In this document: positions 32,058 to 40,946 of the stretch, in pieces
Layout: each line of letters begins with the position of its first letter
Position numbering within the stretch: the stretch's first letter is position 1
NCBI RefSeq assembly: GCF_018881635.1
Contig: NZ_JACVPY010000002.1
Coordinates: forward strand, 705,545 to 769,544
Source: Polynucleobacter sp. UB-Piko-W3
Lineage (GTDB): Bacteria; Pseudomonadota; Gammaproteobacteria; Burkholderiales; Burkholderiaceae
Direction: 5' to 3'
Length of the DNA stretch: 64,000 nt
The notes under the pieces: model-generated
Databases searched by the model: none
What the model was told of the DNA's origin: nothing
Seen by the model: the letters and a program-made list of their open reading frames with translations, nothing else
Position numbers and translations under genes: made by a program

Positions 32058-33803
32058 CTATTTAGAGCCAAGTCCCAGTGTTTGAACCATGACTTTAAAG
32101 ACTTCAGTATTGTCCATAAAACCTCTAAATTTTTCTGAACCAGGACCCATTGCATTTAGGACGGCATCATCAGCAGTATGCACACCGACCTCTTGATGAG
32201 ATGGCAAATTGCCATTCATATGAATGGCATCTTCCTGAAGTTGGATATATTTCGGGTTGGCGACATATTTACCACCCTCGCCTTTTATTGCAGGGACAAA
32301 GGTTCCATCTAGCTTAGGGTGTAGCGTCTCATAATGATCCGGGTAATTGCCGTAAAAAAACGCTAGGCGTTTACTGACATCAATTTCGTTCGGGTAGCCT
32401 TGAATATCTGCTTTGGGATAGTTAGGAAAGCCTGCAGAAGCATAAACACCCACCTTTTCACGTAAAGGGCCAGGCCTATCATCATGTACTACACCGCTGA
32501 TAGAGCCACTATGAGTATGGTCAGGCGTAACAATGATGAGAGTATCAGGATGAGTCTTTGCAAAGTCCTTGGCAATTTGCACTGCATTACTCAGCATGAT
32601 TGTATCAAATGCTGCCCGCTCCCAATCTAAGGGGTGATTGAACTTATCAATCAAAGCAGCCTCAACCATTAAGAAAAAACCGTTAGGATTTCTAGAGAGC
32701 ACATCAATCGCTGACCGAGTCATTTCTGTTAAGTCAGGCTGGTTTGGATATTGAGAAACAGTATTCTTTTTAAGAAATAAGCGATCTAATGAGCCATCCA
32801 TATTGTCAGGATGAAATACACCAAATAATTTCTTGGTGTTTTTATTTTCAGCAGCAGCAATCAGCTCTTGCTTGGTAAAGGCTACTTGATAGCCATCGGT
32901 TTTAAAGGTCTCAACAAGATTATTCTCATCCTTACGCTTTGATCCCTTACTAGATTGTGGATAGAAATAAGCAGAACCACCACCTAAGATAACCTCTGCC
33001 TTGCTAGCTAATAATTGATCTGCAATGTACTGTTTATCAGCACGACGTCTAGTATGGGCCACCATTGCTCCGGGGGTAGCATCTTGTAATTCAGCATCGG
33101 AGACTATGCCTACTGACATTTTGGTTTTGCGCTTGAGAAGCTCTGTGATAGTTTCTACTTTGGGATGCGATAAGTTATCGCTAGCGCGGGAAACATAGAC
33201 CCCCATAGCATTGACTGCCGTTTTATGCCCAGTTGTGTAAGCGCTCATAGAATTAGCAGAGTCTGTAATCAATGAATCAGAACCTGAAGTTCCAATCATG
33301 GCGGTGTTTGGCATGTCATCAAACGCTAACCTACCCTGATATTTACCTTCTGTAATTCCCTTTGAAAGTACACGTGCTGCAGTTCTATTCGCAATCGTCA
33401 TACCATCACCAATAAATAAAATCACGTTCTTTACTCTACGTGGACCACTTGCATAAACTTCCCAAGTCGCCTTCAACTCTTCTTGTGAGGTGCGAGCTAC
33501 GACCTGATATTTTCCCGCTTTCGTTAGCTGTACATCTCGGTAGAGGATGGAACTACCTTTTCCATTTTCATTGGAGATAAATTCTGATTTGGTAGCAATG
33601 ATTTTGTTGGCAGGCATCCCATTAACAGTAATAGCCACCTCATTAGGATTGACGACCTGATTGAACTCAACTTTGATATCAAACTTAGCACCCGCCAGAA
33701 TTTCAGCTTTATCGATTGGATAAATCGCTTGTGCATGCGCAGCGCTAATGAAGGAAATAGCGAAGATGCATATAGAGGTTTTGATAAGGCTGGAAATATT
33801 CAT
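32058..33803 (-). CDS. phoA: Alkaline phosphatase (PhoA family)
   Basis: A 581-aa secreted phosphomonoesterase with a signal peptide (ending AAHA), an N-terminal Ig-like strand region (to about residue 120) and the catalytic domain. Features are VILFIGDGM (metal Asp), TDSANSMSAYTTGHKT with the phosphoserine site, VEAALIDKFNHPLD and TPDHTHSG. The start at 33803 is preferred over 33833 because the Pho box at 33851-33872 leaves no room for a -10 and leader before the longer reading. The Ig-like front part is an addition relative to E. coli PhoA. Confidence 0.92.
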   Translation of the reverse strand: MNISSLIKTSICIFAISFISAAHAQAIYPIDKAEILAGAKFDIKVEFNQVVNPNEVAITVNGMPANKIIATKSEFISNENGKGSSILYRDVQLTKAGKYQVVARTSQEELKATWEVYASGPRRVKNVILFIGDGMTIANRTAARVLSKGITEGKYQGRLAFDDMPNTAMIGTSGSDSLITDSANSMSAYTTGHKTAVNAMGVYVSRASDNLSHPKVETITELLKRKTKMSVGIVSDAELQDATPGAMVAHTRRRADKQYIADQLLASKAEVILGGGSAYFYPQSSKGSKRKDENNLVETFKTDGYQVAFTKQELIAAAENKNTKKLFGVFHPDNMDGSLDRLFLKKNTVSQYPNQPDLTEMTRSAIDVLSRNPNGFFLMVEAALIDKFNHPLDWERAAFDTIMLSNAVQIAKDFAKTHPDTLIIVTPDHTHSGSISGVVHDDRPGPLREKVGVYASAGFPNYPKADIQGYPNEIDVSKRLAFFYGNYPDHYETLHPKLDGTFVPAIKGEGGKYVANPKYIQLQEDAIHMNGNLPSHQEVGVHTADDAVLNAMGPGSEKFRGFMDNTEVFKVMVQTLGLGSK

Positions 33804-33850
33804 GGTGGTAGAAAGTAGATTTTTAAAGGTCACCCTACAATATCTACAAT

Positions 33851-33872
33851 CAAGATGACATTTTCGTGACAG
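33851..33872 (-). promoter_or_regulatory. Pho box before the alkaline phosphatase gene
   Basis: On the minus strand, CTGTCAC (ending 33872) and ATGTCAT (ending 33861) are 11 bp apart, two units of the PhoB site. It lies 48 bp before the chosen start codon. Confidence 0.8.
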
Positions 33873-33938
33873 CCTCTTTGCACGTCTACTGTGATTCCCT
33901 GCGTCGTATAAAAGTTAATTCAGGTCATCAATTGAGGA

Positions 33939-34115
33939 CTAAATAACCTCATCAAGGCGCAATGAAAACTTTTTATCAACTATAAATTGATTGATATTAC
34001 GATCTAACAAATAAGCGCTTGCTTGCAGATTGCTTTCTTTTGGCTCTACAGCGCCAGTGTGCTCAACTTCATTACGGAGAACGCCAGATAAGTATTTAGT
34101 GAGACTTGTATTCAT
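33939..34115 (-). CDS. Unlisted 58-aa small protein
   Basis: A complete ORF of 58 codons plus TAG, starting MNTSLTKYLSGVLRNEVEH and ending KKFSLRLDEVI. It has balanced composition, no membrane segment and likely two helices. AGGGAAG lies 10 bases before the ATG, and a promoter-like pair (TATATT at 34152-34157, TTCTTA at 34174-34179, 16-bp spacer) precedes it. It lies between the alkaline phosphatase gene and a Pho-controlled 30-aa ORF. I do not recognise it. Confidence 0.5.
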   Translation of the reverse strand: MNTSLTKYLSGVLRNEVEHTGAVEPKESNLQASAYLLDRNINQFIVDKKFSLRLDEVI

Positions 34116-34151
34116 TCAATGTTCACTTCCCTGTAGATGGCACTAGCCTAA

Positions 34152-34179
34152 AATATATTTATTTCAGTTTAATTAAGAA
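34152..34179 (-). promoter_or_regulatory. Candidate sigma-70 promoter for the 58-aa ORF
   Basis: Minus-strand TTCTTA (-35, weak) and TATATT (-10, five of six) are separated by 16 bp. This places the start of transcription about 30 nt before the ATG at 34115, immediately after the upstream terminator. Confidence 0.35.
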
Positions 34180-34187
34180 AGAGGATC

Positions 34188-34213
34188 AAAAAAACCCAGC
34201 GCAAACTGGGTTT
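34188..34213 (-). terminator. Intrinsic terminator of the short Pho-controlled unit
   Basis: On the minus strand AAACCCAG, a six-base loop, CTGGGTTT and then a run of T: a canonical Rho-independent terminator. It ends the transcript carrying the 30-aa ORF. Confidence 0.88.
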
Positions 34214-34314
34214 AAAAGGAGGTTAATATAGACACATGTTAGTCAGCAATGGGCTGACATCTAAATATAGTAATGTTTTATTACAAGCTAGTGACCAAGG
34301 CTAATCAATTTCAA

Positions 34315-34407
34315 TCAGCTACCAAGGCGATGTCGTGCAAAACGGTTTGCATACGCTAGTCGCGCTTCGTTCCATGCCTGCCATAAATGTAAAATAAATT
34401 TTTTCAT
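34315..34407 (-). CDS. Unlisted 30-aa peptide in a Pho-box-controlled unit
   Basis: A 30-codon ORF starting MKKFILHLWQAWNEAR and ending RHRLGS, amphipathic and strongly basic (Lys, Arg, His) with two Trp. AAGGA lies six bases before the ATG. The unit has its own three-unit Pho box 86 bp upstream and a strong terminator about 100 bp downstream, so it is a self-contained transcript of about 300 nt. It could be a membrane-active small protein, or the RNA itself could be the product (a phosphate-starvation small RNA). I know of no described relative. Confidence 0.6.
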   Translation of the reverse strand: MKKFILHLWQAWNEARLAYANRFARHRLGS

Positions 34408-34492
34408 ATTGCATCCTTGTGGTGAAAGATAAATAGAGGTCTCACTGTTTTGCAGCAAGACCCTCGAAACAACAAGATCTATTGTTAATTAC

Positions 34493-34525
34493 GACAATGA
34501 CACTGTGAAGACATTTTTGTGACTA
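34493..34525 (-). promoter_or_regulatory. Pho box (three units) for the short minus-strand unit
   Basis: On the minus strand TAGTCAC (ending 34525), ATGTCTT (ending 34514) and GTGTCAT (ending 34503) recur at exact 11-bp spacing with A-rich or C/A tetramers between. The orientation points to the 30-aa ORF, not to the mgtC-like gene on the other side. Confidence 0.75.
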
Positions 34526-34583
34526 GATTGTGTTGCTGAGACACACTAAATTCTCTATAACTGCTTTCTTTAGGGGAATCAGC

Positions 34584-35059
34584 ATGATTGATTGGGATCT
34601 CTACAGCACTATTGCCTTAAGACTAGTCCTAGCATTAATCGTTGGCGCAGTGCTTGGTCTTAATCGCTGGCTGCACCACAAATCTGCTGGCATCCGCACC
34701 CATTCTTTAGTAGCCATTGGTTCGGCAACCGCCGTTATGCTCATCAGTGACTTTGTTCATGATGATGCGCAGTCCGTTAGCCGAGTGCTCCAGGGCTTAA
34801 TCACTGGTCTTGGATTTTTGGGGGCTGGAGTCATCATTCACCAGCAACGCTCGCAAAAGGTCCATGGGCTCACCACGGCAGCAAGCTTATGGGCCTGCTC
34901 CCTGATAGGGGCTGCCTTTGGGGCGGGGCAATTTGCTTTAGGTGGCTTGTCTTTGGCGGCAATTTTGCTGACTCTGGCACTCGGGGCCCTTTAGAACGGC
35001 TCTTTGCAAGACTCAATGGCGTAAAAAGAGGGTCTGAAATTTCTGATGAACCAGATTAA
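34584..35059 (+). pseudogene. MgtC/SapB (YhiD)-family membrane protein, frameshifted near the end
   Basis: The first 136 residues form a normal MgtC/SapB membrane domain (ALRLVLALIVGAVLGLNRW, KSAGIRTHSLVAIGSA, GLITGLGFLGAGVI, VHGLTTAASLWACSLIGAA). The start at 34584 has GGGGA upstream. The frame meets TAG at 34992-34994. One frame over, translation continues from the same point as LERLFARLNGVKRGSE to a stop at 35057. The break lies at a run of four G (34983-34986); a fifth G would restore one reading frame. It is either a true lesion, a phase-variable tract or a sequence error. The membrane core is nearly complete, so partial function is possible. Confidence 0.7.
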
Positions 35060-35142
35060 ATACCCCCTAGGACACTAAAAAAAGGGTGTTTTGTCATATT
35101 TCTTTGGTATCGTGAGATTCCCTTATCTGACAAATTAAAGCC

Positions 35143-35340
35143 ATGAGTAAATATCGATACGAAGATGCAGTAAAGCAGCTCCAGGAAAGCGGTGCTATTG
35201 GCCTTGTTGACCTTAAAAGCCTCCCTCATGATGATCTTGTAGAGCTTTTGGAAGAAATTAAAGTATGGTGCCTATATGCAGGCGGCAAGACGGAAAAGCT
35301 TCCTAAAGAATCCAAAAAAAAGAAAAAGAAAAAGGATTAA
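35143..35340 (+). CDS. Small charged protein with poly-Lys tail
   Basis: A 65-aa helical protein (YEDAVKQLQESGAIGLVDLKSLPHDDLVELLEEIK) ending in a run of lysines (SKKKKKKKD). No signal or membrane helix. It has its own upstream region with a single PhoB-like heptamer TTGTCAT near 35093, too weak to call. It converges on phoR. The family is unknown to me; the basic tail suggests nucleic-acid or ribosome contact. Confidence 0.65.
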   Translation: MSKYRYEDAVKQLQESGAIGLVDLKSLPHDDLVELLEEIKVWCLYAGGKTEKLPKESKKKKKKKD

Positions 35341-35342
35341 TT

Positions 35343-35382
35343 CTGAGGAAGTTTGCGCTTAAGAACTTAAGCGCTCCTTAGG
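35343..35382. repeat. Long inverted repeat at the convergent 3' ends of the 65-aa gene and phoR
   Basis: GCGCTTAAG/CTTAAGCGC (35355-35374, two-base centre), extended after a small bulge by CTGAGGA/TCCTTAG. It overlaps the phoR stop. It has no T-run, so it is a possible mRNA-end structure rather than a standard terminator. Confidence 0.5.
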
Positions 35383-36657
35383 AAAGCGTAGTTTGAAAGT
35401 ACTACCTTTTCCTGGTGTACTTTCAATTGTTAGCTGGGCTTGATGACGATTAGCAATGTGCTTCACAATTGCTAAACCTAGACCAGTACCACCCGTATCT
35501 CGAGAACGACTCCTGTCTATACGATAAAAGCGTTCAGTGAGTCTTGAAAGATGCTCTGATGCAATGCCGGGGCCGGTATCCGTAACAGAAAACTCTCCCT
35601 GCCCATCTGCATTAACAATCCATTTCACATGTATGGCTCCAGCTTCTGGTGTGTAGCGGATAGCATTTGATACTAGGTTGCTAAAAGCAGAGAGTATTTC
35701 TCGCTCATCGCCTAATAAATTATTTTTATTAAGCACCTCAAAGGTAAAGCTATGGTTCCCATGAGATAGTGCTTCAGCATCATTTTTAAGCAATGCCATG
35801 AGTGTTTCAACATTCACTTGATTTGTCGCAGCTGGTAATGAATTAGCCTCCAGATTAGCGAGTGTTAATAAATCCTCAACCAAGCTTTTCATACGCTGGG
35901 CTTGCGACATCATCATGTCAAAATATTGTTCCCGCTGATTTTTTTCAAGCTCCAAAGATTGTACGGTTTCCAAGAAGCCCATTAATACAGTGATTGGAGT
36001 CCGCATCTCGTGAGAAACATTGGCAACGAAGTCACGACGCATTGCATCTGCCTTTTGAAGATCTGTTACATTTTGTACTAGCAATAAATGTCGCTGATTA
36101 CCAAACGGAAAGGCCTGTAACATTAAGCTAAGGCTACTATCTGGACCCATTCTTTCAAGTAGTAACGGTTCATCAAAGTTGCGTTTATTTAAGTATTGAA
36201 TAAATTCAGGGCGGCGTATTAAGAAATTAATTCGCTGCATTACATCACGTTTAAAAATAAGCCCGAAAAATCGCTCAGAAATACTGTTGCACCACTCAAT
36301 TTGATCGCTTTCATCTAGCATCAAAATACCATTGGGCGATGCTTGAAAAGCTTCGATAAAGCGCTCATGCTGCTGCTCAATATTTCGCATCCTTTGCTTC
36401 AGCGTTTTGACTAAGCGTTGCAGTCTGAAAAATACCTCTTCCCAAAAACCACTTGGGAGCGGCATGTTCTCAATGGAATCTGATTGCACATATTTGCCTA
36501 GGCGCGCTAGGTTGATATAGGAGTACACGAGTGGTACAGACAAAAGAAAAACGCCAACGACAATGGCGTATTCAGGACCCCAGTTATAAAGGGTAATGAA
36601 TGCAGCTATTAATGCGAGGCATACAACGAAAGAAAAGCGAGTTAAGGCGGAAATCAT
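35359..36657 (-). CDS. phoR: Phosphate-regulon sensor histidine kinase PhoR
   Basis: A 432-aa membrane kinase. Two N-terminal helices (residues about 8-48) precede a PAS domain (FIEAFQASPNGILMLDESD). The HisKA domain has the phosphoryl His in ANVSHEMRTPITVLMG, and the ATPase domain has NLVSNAIRYTP, TDTGPGI and GGTGLGLAIV. It responds to Pst transport activity through PhoU and phosphorylates PhoB. It is the last gene of the pstSCAB-phoU-phoB-phoR series, 64 bp after phoB. Confidence 0.95.
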   Translation of the reverse strand: MISALTRFSFVVCLALIAAFITLYNWGPEYAIVVGVFLLSVPLVYSYINLARLGKYVQSDSIENMPLPSGFWEEVFFRLQRLVKTLKQRMRNIEQQHERFIEAFQASPNGILMLDESDQIEWCNSISERFFGLIFKRDVMQRINFLIRRPEFIQYLNKRNFDEPLLLERMGPDSSLSLMLQAFPFGNQRHLLLVQNVTDLQKADAMRRDFVANVSHEMRTPITVLMGFLETVQSLELEKNQREQYFDMMMSQAQRMKSLVEDLLTLANLEANSLPAATNQVNVETLMALLKNDAEALSHGNHSFTFEVLNKNNLLGDEREILSAFSNLVSNAIRYTPEAGAIHVKWIVNADGQGEFSVTDTGPGIASEHLSRLTERFYRIDRSRSRDTGGTGLGLAIVKHIANRHQAQLTIESTPGKGSTFKLRFPKERLSS

Positions 36658-36721
36658 ATTGCAATCTTAGACGATCTCAAGCATGTACTTGAAATAGTCC
36701 ATAAAGGCCTTGAGATCAGGC

Positions 36722-37435
36722 CTAATTATCGCTTGGAGTCTTGGTAATGCGGTAGCCGCTGCCCCTAACCGTCTCGATAAACCGGTCGCAGTCCACTGGG
36801 GTTAATGCGGCCCTGAGGCGCTTAATGTGGACGTCAACTGTCCGCTCTTCAATATAAACCTCATTACCCCATACCTTATCGAGTAAATTGGTGCGTGAAT
36901 GAACGCGTTCTGGGTTGGCCATAAAGAATTGCAGAAGTCTATATTCAGTAGGGCCCAATGAAACAGGCTTAGGATCAGTATTGGGCCATTGCGCTAAGAC
37001 TCTATGAGAACTAGGATCTAGTTTTAGTGGACCGATTGTAATTGGGCCCGTGTCTTCAAGTGGGGTTTGCCTGCGCAACAACGCCCTCACCCTCGCAATC
37101 AGTTCCTTAGGCGAGAAAGGCTTAGTTACATAATCATCCGCACCAGAATCTAAGCCCAACACCTTATCAGACTCCTCGCTTTTCGCGGTAAGCATCAGAA
37201 TCGGCAAACCTCGAGTCCGATCGTTAGCCCTTAACTCTTTAGCAAATTGCACTCCAGACTTTCCTGGCAACATCCAATCTAGTATTACTAGACTTGGTAA
37301 CTTATCTTTCATCATCGCAAAAGCAAGATCAGTTTGCATGGCCTTCTCAACTTCATAGCCGGCATGCGTTAAATTAATTGCAATCAACTCTGCAATGGAT
37401 GGCTCATCTTCAACAATTAGTATACGGTGAGTCAT
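36722..37435 (-). CDS. phoB: Phosphate-regulon response regulator PhoB
   Basis: A 237-aa OmpR-type regulator. The receiver domain has phosphoacceptor Asp in SLVILDWMLPGKSG and the conserved Lys in DDYVTKPFSPKEL. The C-terminal winged helix (SHRVLAQW...TEYRLLQFFMANPERVHSR...RTVDVHIKRLR) binds Pho boxes. Several such sites are visible in this window, before pstS, phoA, plcP and a short ORF. The gene is 15 bp after phoU. Confidence 0.96.
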   Translation of the reverse strand: MTHRILIVEDEPSIAELIAINLTHAGYEVEKAMQTDLAFAMMKDKLPSLVILDWMLPGKSGVQFAKELRANDRTRGLPILMLTAKSEESDKVLGLDSGADDYVTKPFSPKELIARVRALLRRQTPLEDTGPITIGPLKLDPSSHRVLAQWPNTDPKPVSLGPTEYRLLQFFMANPERVHSRTNLLDKVWGNEVYIEERTVDVHIKRLRAALTPVDCDRFIETVRGSGYRITKTPSDN

Positions 37436-37450
37436 TTTAAAAGCTCTGTT

Positions 37451-38158
37451 TTAATCTTTATTGGCTTCGCGCACCAAATCTTCATGGGGGATGTGGCGAA
37501 CATCTGATCCCTTGGCAATGTAGATGACAAACTCAGCAATATTTTTTGCATGGTCACCAATGCGCTCAATTGCCTTGGCAATCGTTAACATATCGAGGCC
37601 AGTACTAATGATATGCGGATCTTCCGACATATAAGTAATGAGTTTGCGAACAAATCCACGGAACTCCTCATCAATTTGACGATCTTCAGCAACAACTTCG
37701 GCAGCTGCAACAGTATCTAGACGGGCAAAGGCATCCAGGCTACGACGCAATAAATTGATTGCCATTTGACCAGAAAGCCGAATCTCAGCCACATTAATAT
37801 TGTGTGGAATACCTGTATCTATAAGACGCTTAGTGCGCTTTGCAACACGCTCAGCCTCATCCCCGGCACGCTCTAGATTTGTGATGGCCTTGGATACTGC
37901 CATGACTAGACGTAAGTCACGAGCAGCTGGTTGACGCCTTGCAATTAACTCAGTACAGGCTAAATCGATTTGAATTTCAAGGTCATTAACTTGTTTTTCA
38001 TTCTCAATCACGATATTGCAGGTATCGAGATCCATTTGCGTAAAAGCGCGCATTGCTGTTGAGATCTGCGCCTCAACCAATCCGCCCATTTCTAGCAAAC
38101 GACTAGAGAGCGAATTTAAATCTGCATCAAATTGTGATGAAAGGTGATTATCTGGCAT
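37451..38158 (-). CDS. phoU: Phosphate signalling protein PhoU
   Basis: A 235-aa all-helical protein of two PhoU repeats, each with the metal-binding E/DxxxD patterns (TNLERAGDEAERVAKR in the first, AIERIGDHAKNIAE in the second). It links PstB activity to PhoR and limits phosphate uptake. The gap to pstB is 13 bp, so it belongs to the pst operon. Confidence 0.96.
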   Translation of the reverse strand: MPDNHLSSQFDADLNSLSSRLLEMGGLVEAQISTAMRAFTQMDLDTCNIVIENEKQVNDLEIQIDLACTELIARRQPAARDLRLVMAVSKAITNLERAGDEAERVAKRTKRLIDTGIPHNINVAEIRLSGQMAINLLRRSLDAFARLDTVAAAEVVAEDRQIDEEFRGFVRKLITYMSEDPHIISTGLDMLTIAKAIERIGDHAKNIAEFVIYIAKGSDVRHIPHEDLVREANKD

Positions 38159-38171
38159 TTATTGTCTCCAA

Positions 38172-39020
38172 TTAACCGAAGCGGCCGGTAATGTAGTCTT
38201 CAGTTTCTTTACGCTTAGGCTTAATAAAAATTTCATCTGTTTTACCATACTCAACCAAACTGCCAAGGTACATATAAGCAGTGTAATCGGATACGCGAGC
38301 TGCCTGCTGCATATTATGAGTAACGATTGCAATGGTGTACTCATGCTTAAGCTCATTGATCAACTCTTCAATTTTTCCTGTCGAAATAGGATCTAGTGCT
38401 GAAGTAGGTTCATCGAGTAGCATCACCGAAGGTTTTACAGCTACGCTACGAGCAATACAAAGGCGCTGCTGCTGTCCACCAGAGAGTGACAAACCGCTTT
38501 GGTTTAATTTATCCTTAGCCTCATTCCACAGTGCTGCTTTGTTCAACGCCCATTCAACACGCTCATCCATTTCAGCACGAGATAGTCTTTCATAAAGGCG
38601 CACACCAAAAGCAATGTTTTCGTAGATAGACATTGGGAATGGAGTTGGTTTTTGGAAAACCATGCCAATACGTGAGCGCAGCAAGTTCAAGTCCTGATCC
38701 GGCTCAAGAATATTTTGACCATAAAATTTAATTTCACCTTCTGCACGCTGACCAGGATATAAGTCGTACATGCGATTTAAAGTGCGTAATAAGGTAGATT
38801 TACCACAGCCAGAAGGTCCAATAAATGCAGTAACCTTACCTTGCTCAATATCAAGATTAATATCTTTCAAGCCCTGGAATGAACCGTAGAAAAAATTAAG
38901 ATTTCTAACTTCAAGCGCATTGATAGCTGCCTGTTCTGAGTGTTGAATTGTTGAATCCACCTTGCCCCCTTGACTATCAATCTGATTTAAGTCAAACATT
39001 GTTTTGATATTACTCATCAT
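38172..39020 (-). CDS. pstB: Phosphate ABC transporter ATP-binding protein PstB
   Basis: A 282-aa ATPase with Walker [10 protein letters not shown], signature [10 protein letters not shown], Walker [13 protein letters not shown] and the PstB-type start [16 protein letters not shown]. It is about 25 residues longer at the N-terminus than the E. coli protein. Its ATG overlaps the pstA stop by 4 bp (ATGA). Confidence 0.96.
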   Translation of the reverse strand: MMSNIKTMFDLNQIDSQGGKVDSTIQHSEQAAINALEVRNLNFFYGSFQGLKDINLDIEQGKVTAFIGPSGCGKSTLLRTLNRMYDLYPGQRAEGEIKFYGQNILEPDQDLNLLRSRIGMVFQKPTPFPMSIYENIAFGVRLYERLSRAEMDERVEWALNKAALWNEAKDKLNQSGLSLSGGQQQRLCIARSVAVKPSVMLLDEPTSALDPISTGKIEELINELKHEYTIAIVTHNMQQAARVSDYTAYMYLGSLVEYGKTDEIFIKPKRKETEDYITGRFG

Positions 39021-39883
39021 GCCTGGACCTTTTCACGGAAAACTACTCGCGCCAAAATATTAAGGCCGAGCACAGCAAATGTAATTAATAAAGCAGCTGC
39101 CCAGGCCAAATCCACCCAGTTATCGTAAGGACTCATTGCAAACTGGAAAATGACTACTGGTAAGTTGGCCATTGGTGCATTCATATTAGTAGAGAAGAAT
39201 TGGTTATTCAATGCTGTAAATAACAACGGCGCTGTTTCACCACTAACGCGAGCTAAGGCTAATAAGATACCGGTGATAACACCGCTTTGAGCAGCGCGTA
39301 AGGTAATCATGAAGGCGACTTTCCACTTAGGCGTACCTAATGCATAGGCGGCTTCGCGCAAGCTTCCTGGAACGAGTCGCAACATATTCTCTGTTGTCCT
39401 AACGACAACTGGTATCGCAATAAGGGCCAAGGCAATCGTTCCTGCCCAACCGGAGAAGTGCTTTACTTGTGCAACCACAATCGCATAGACAAATAAACCA
39501 ATCACAATTGATGGGGCAGACAACATGATGTCAGTAACAAAACGAGTTATCGATGCTACCTTACTTCTATCGCCATATTCAGAGAGATACAAGCCGGCAA
39601 GTACGCCTATCGGAGTACTAATTAAAGTACAGCTAGCCACAATCATGAGGCTTCCGAGAATCGCATTAGCTAAACCACCACCTTCTGATCCAGGGGCGGG
39701 AGTACTGTGCAGAAATACATCTAAATTAATAGATGAAAATCCTTTAATAAATAGGATGCTTAAGATCCATAAAAGGAAAGTCATGCCCAGCACCATAGCC
39801 GCAGAAGAGAGCACTAATCCAATTTTATTAGCACGTTTGCGTTTGGCAAAAATTTCTGGGTTAATGTTTGAAAAATTACTCAT
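39017..39883 (-). CDS. pstA: Phosphate ABC transporter permease PstA
   Basis: A 288-aa six-helix permease with [26 protein letters not shown], the cytoplasmic coupling loop. The start [10 protein letters not shown] at 39883 overlaps the pstC stop (ATGA), so it is preferred over the longer frame to 39925 that lies within pstC. Confidence 0.95.
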   Translation of the reverse strand: MSNFSNINPEIFAKRKRANKIGLVLSSAAMVLGMTFLLWILSILFIKGFSSINLDVFLHSTPAPGSEGGGLANAILGSLMIVASCTLISTPIGVLAGLYLSEYGDRSKVASITRFVTDIMLSAPSIVIGLFVYAIVVAQVKHFSGWAGTIALALIAIPVVVRTTENMLRLVPGSLREAAYALGTPKWKVAFMITLRAAQSGVITGILLALARVSGETAPLLFTALNNQFFSTNMNAPMANLPVVIFQFAMSPYDNWVDLAWAAALLITFAVLGLNILARVVFREKVQA

Positions 39884-40866
39884 GTTTTTAAGCCCTGTTT
39901 TTTCTCCATATTCATGAGCATCCATTTAGCTATGGCTAACACGATAAATGTGATCATGAAGAGCGCAAGACCAAGCGCAAATAAAGAGGAGTAATGAGGT
40001 CCTAACTCAGCCTCACCGAACTCATTTGCCAATGTAGAAGCAATTGAATTACCGGGAGCAAATAAAGATGCGGATAAGCGATGTGCATTTCCAATAACAA
40101 ATGTAACAGCCATCGTTTCACCAAGCGCCCTACCCAATCCAAGCATGATTCCACCAATCACCCCAGCCTTGGTATAAGGTAGTACAACATTTCTAACTAC
40201 CTCCCAAGTAGTACAGCCGATACCATAAGCTGATTCCTTGAGAACCGGAGGAACAATCTCGAATACATCGCGCATAACAGAAGCGATGAAAGGCAAAATC
40301 ATCATAGCCAAAATCAATCCAGCACAAAGAATACCAATTCCATTAAAAGCGCCAGAAAAAAGAATCCCCAGGCCCGGAATTTGTCCTAATGTGCCTGCTA
40401 ATGCTGGCTGAATATATTCAGCGAAGAGAGGAGCAAAGATAAATAGGCCAAACATGCCGTAAATAATAGATGGCACAGCAGCCAATAGCTCTACAGCCGT
40501 ACCAAGAGGTCTACGCAATGCATTCGGACATAACTCCGTTAAAAATACAGCAATACCAAAGCTCAGGGGTACTGCAATTAGCAAGGCAATCAGCGATGTT
40601 GCTAGAGTCCCATAAATCGCGATGAGACCGCCAAATTCTCCATTGATAATATCCCACTCACTAGTGAAGAAAAAGCCGATACCAAATTTACTCAGGGCTG
40701 GCCATGCATTGATAACGAGAGAAATAATAATGCCGAGCAAAGCTAACAGTACGCCAAGCGCGAAAAATTGCGTAATTGCGTAAAATAAAAAATCTTGTAC
40801 ACGCTGTAATTTTGCAATCCTGGTAGCTTGCGGCGTTGGCGCTGAGTGGGACTGAGTGATATCCAT
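39880..40866 (-). CDS. pstC: Phosphate ABC transporter permease PstC
   Basis: A 328-aa six-helix permease with coupling loop [26 protein letters not shown] and the family's [19 protein letters not shown]. The start [10 protein letters not shown] at 40866 is chosen because the longer reading to 40899 runs into the hairpin between pstS and pstC. Confidence 0.95.
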   Translation of the reverse strand: MDITQSHSAPTPQATRIAKLQRVQDFLFYAITQFFALGVLLALLGIIISLVINAWPALSKFGIGFFFTSEWDIINGEFGGLIAIYGTLATSLIALLIAVPLSFGIAVFLTELCPNALRRPLGTAVELLAAVPSIIYGMFGLFIFAPLFAEYIQPALAGTLGQIPGLGILFSGAFNGIGILCAGLILAMMILPFIASVMRDVFEIVPPVLKESAYGIGCTTWEVVRNVVLPYTKAGVIGGIMLGLGRALGETMAVTFVIGNAHRLSASLFAPGNSIASTLANEFGEAELGPHYSSLFALGLALFMITFIVLAIAKWMLMNMEKKQGLKT

Positions 40867-40887
40867 ATTTGGCTTATTTAAATATTG

Positions 40888-40914
40888 AAACAGCCCCACA
40901 ATGTGTGGAGCTGT
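40888..40914 (-). terminator. Hairpin between pstS and pstC (partial terminator)
   Basis: AACAGC and CCACA pair with TGTGG and GCTGTT around a three-base loop, followed on the minus strand by TTT and an AT-rich stretch. It sits in the 80-bp gap between pstS and pstC. Such structures let the binding protein be made in excess over the membrane subunits. Confidence 0.75.
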
Positions 40915-40946
40915 TTATTTGAGAATGATTAAAAAATAATCAAACC

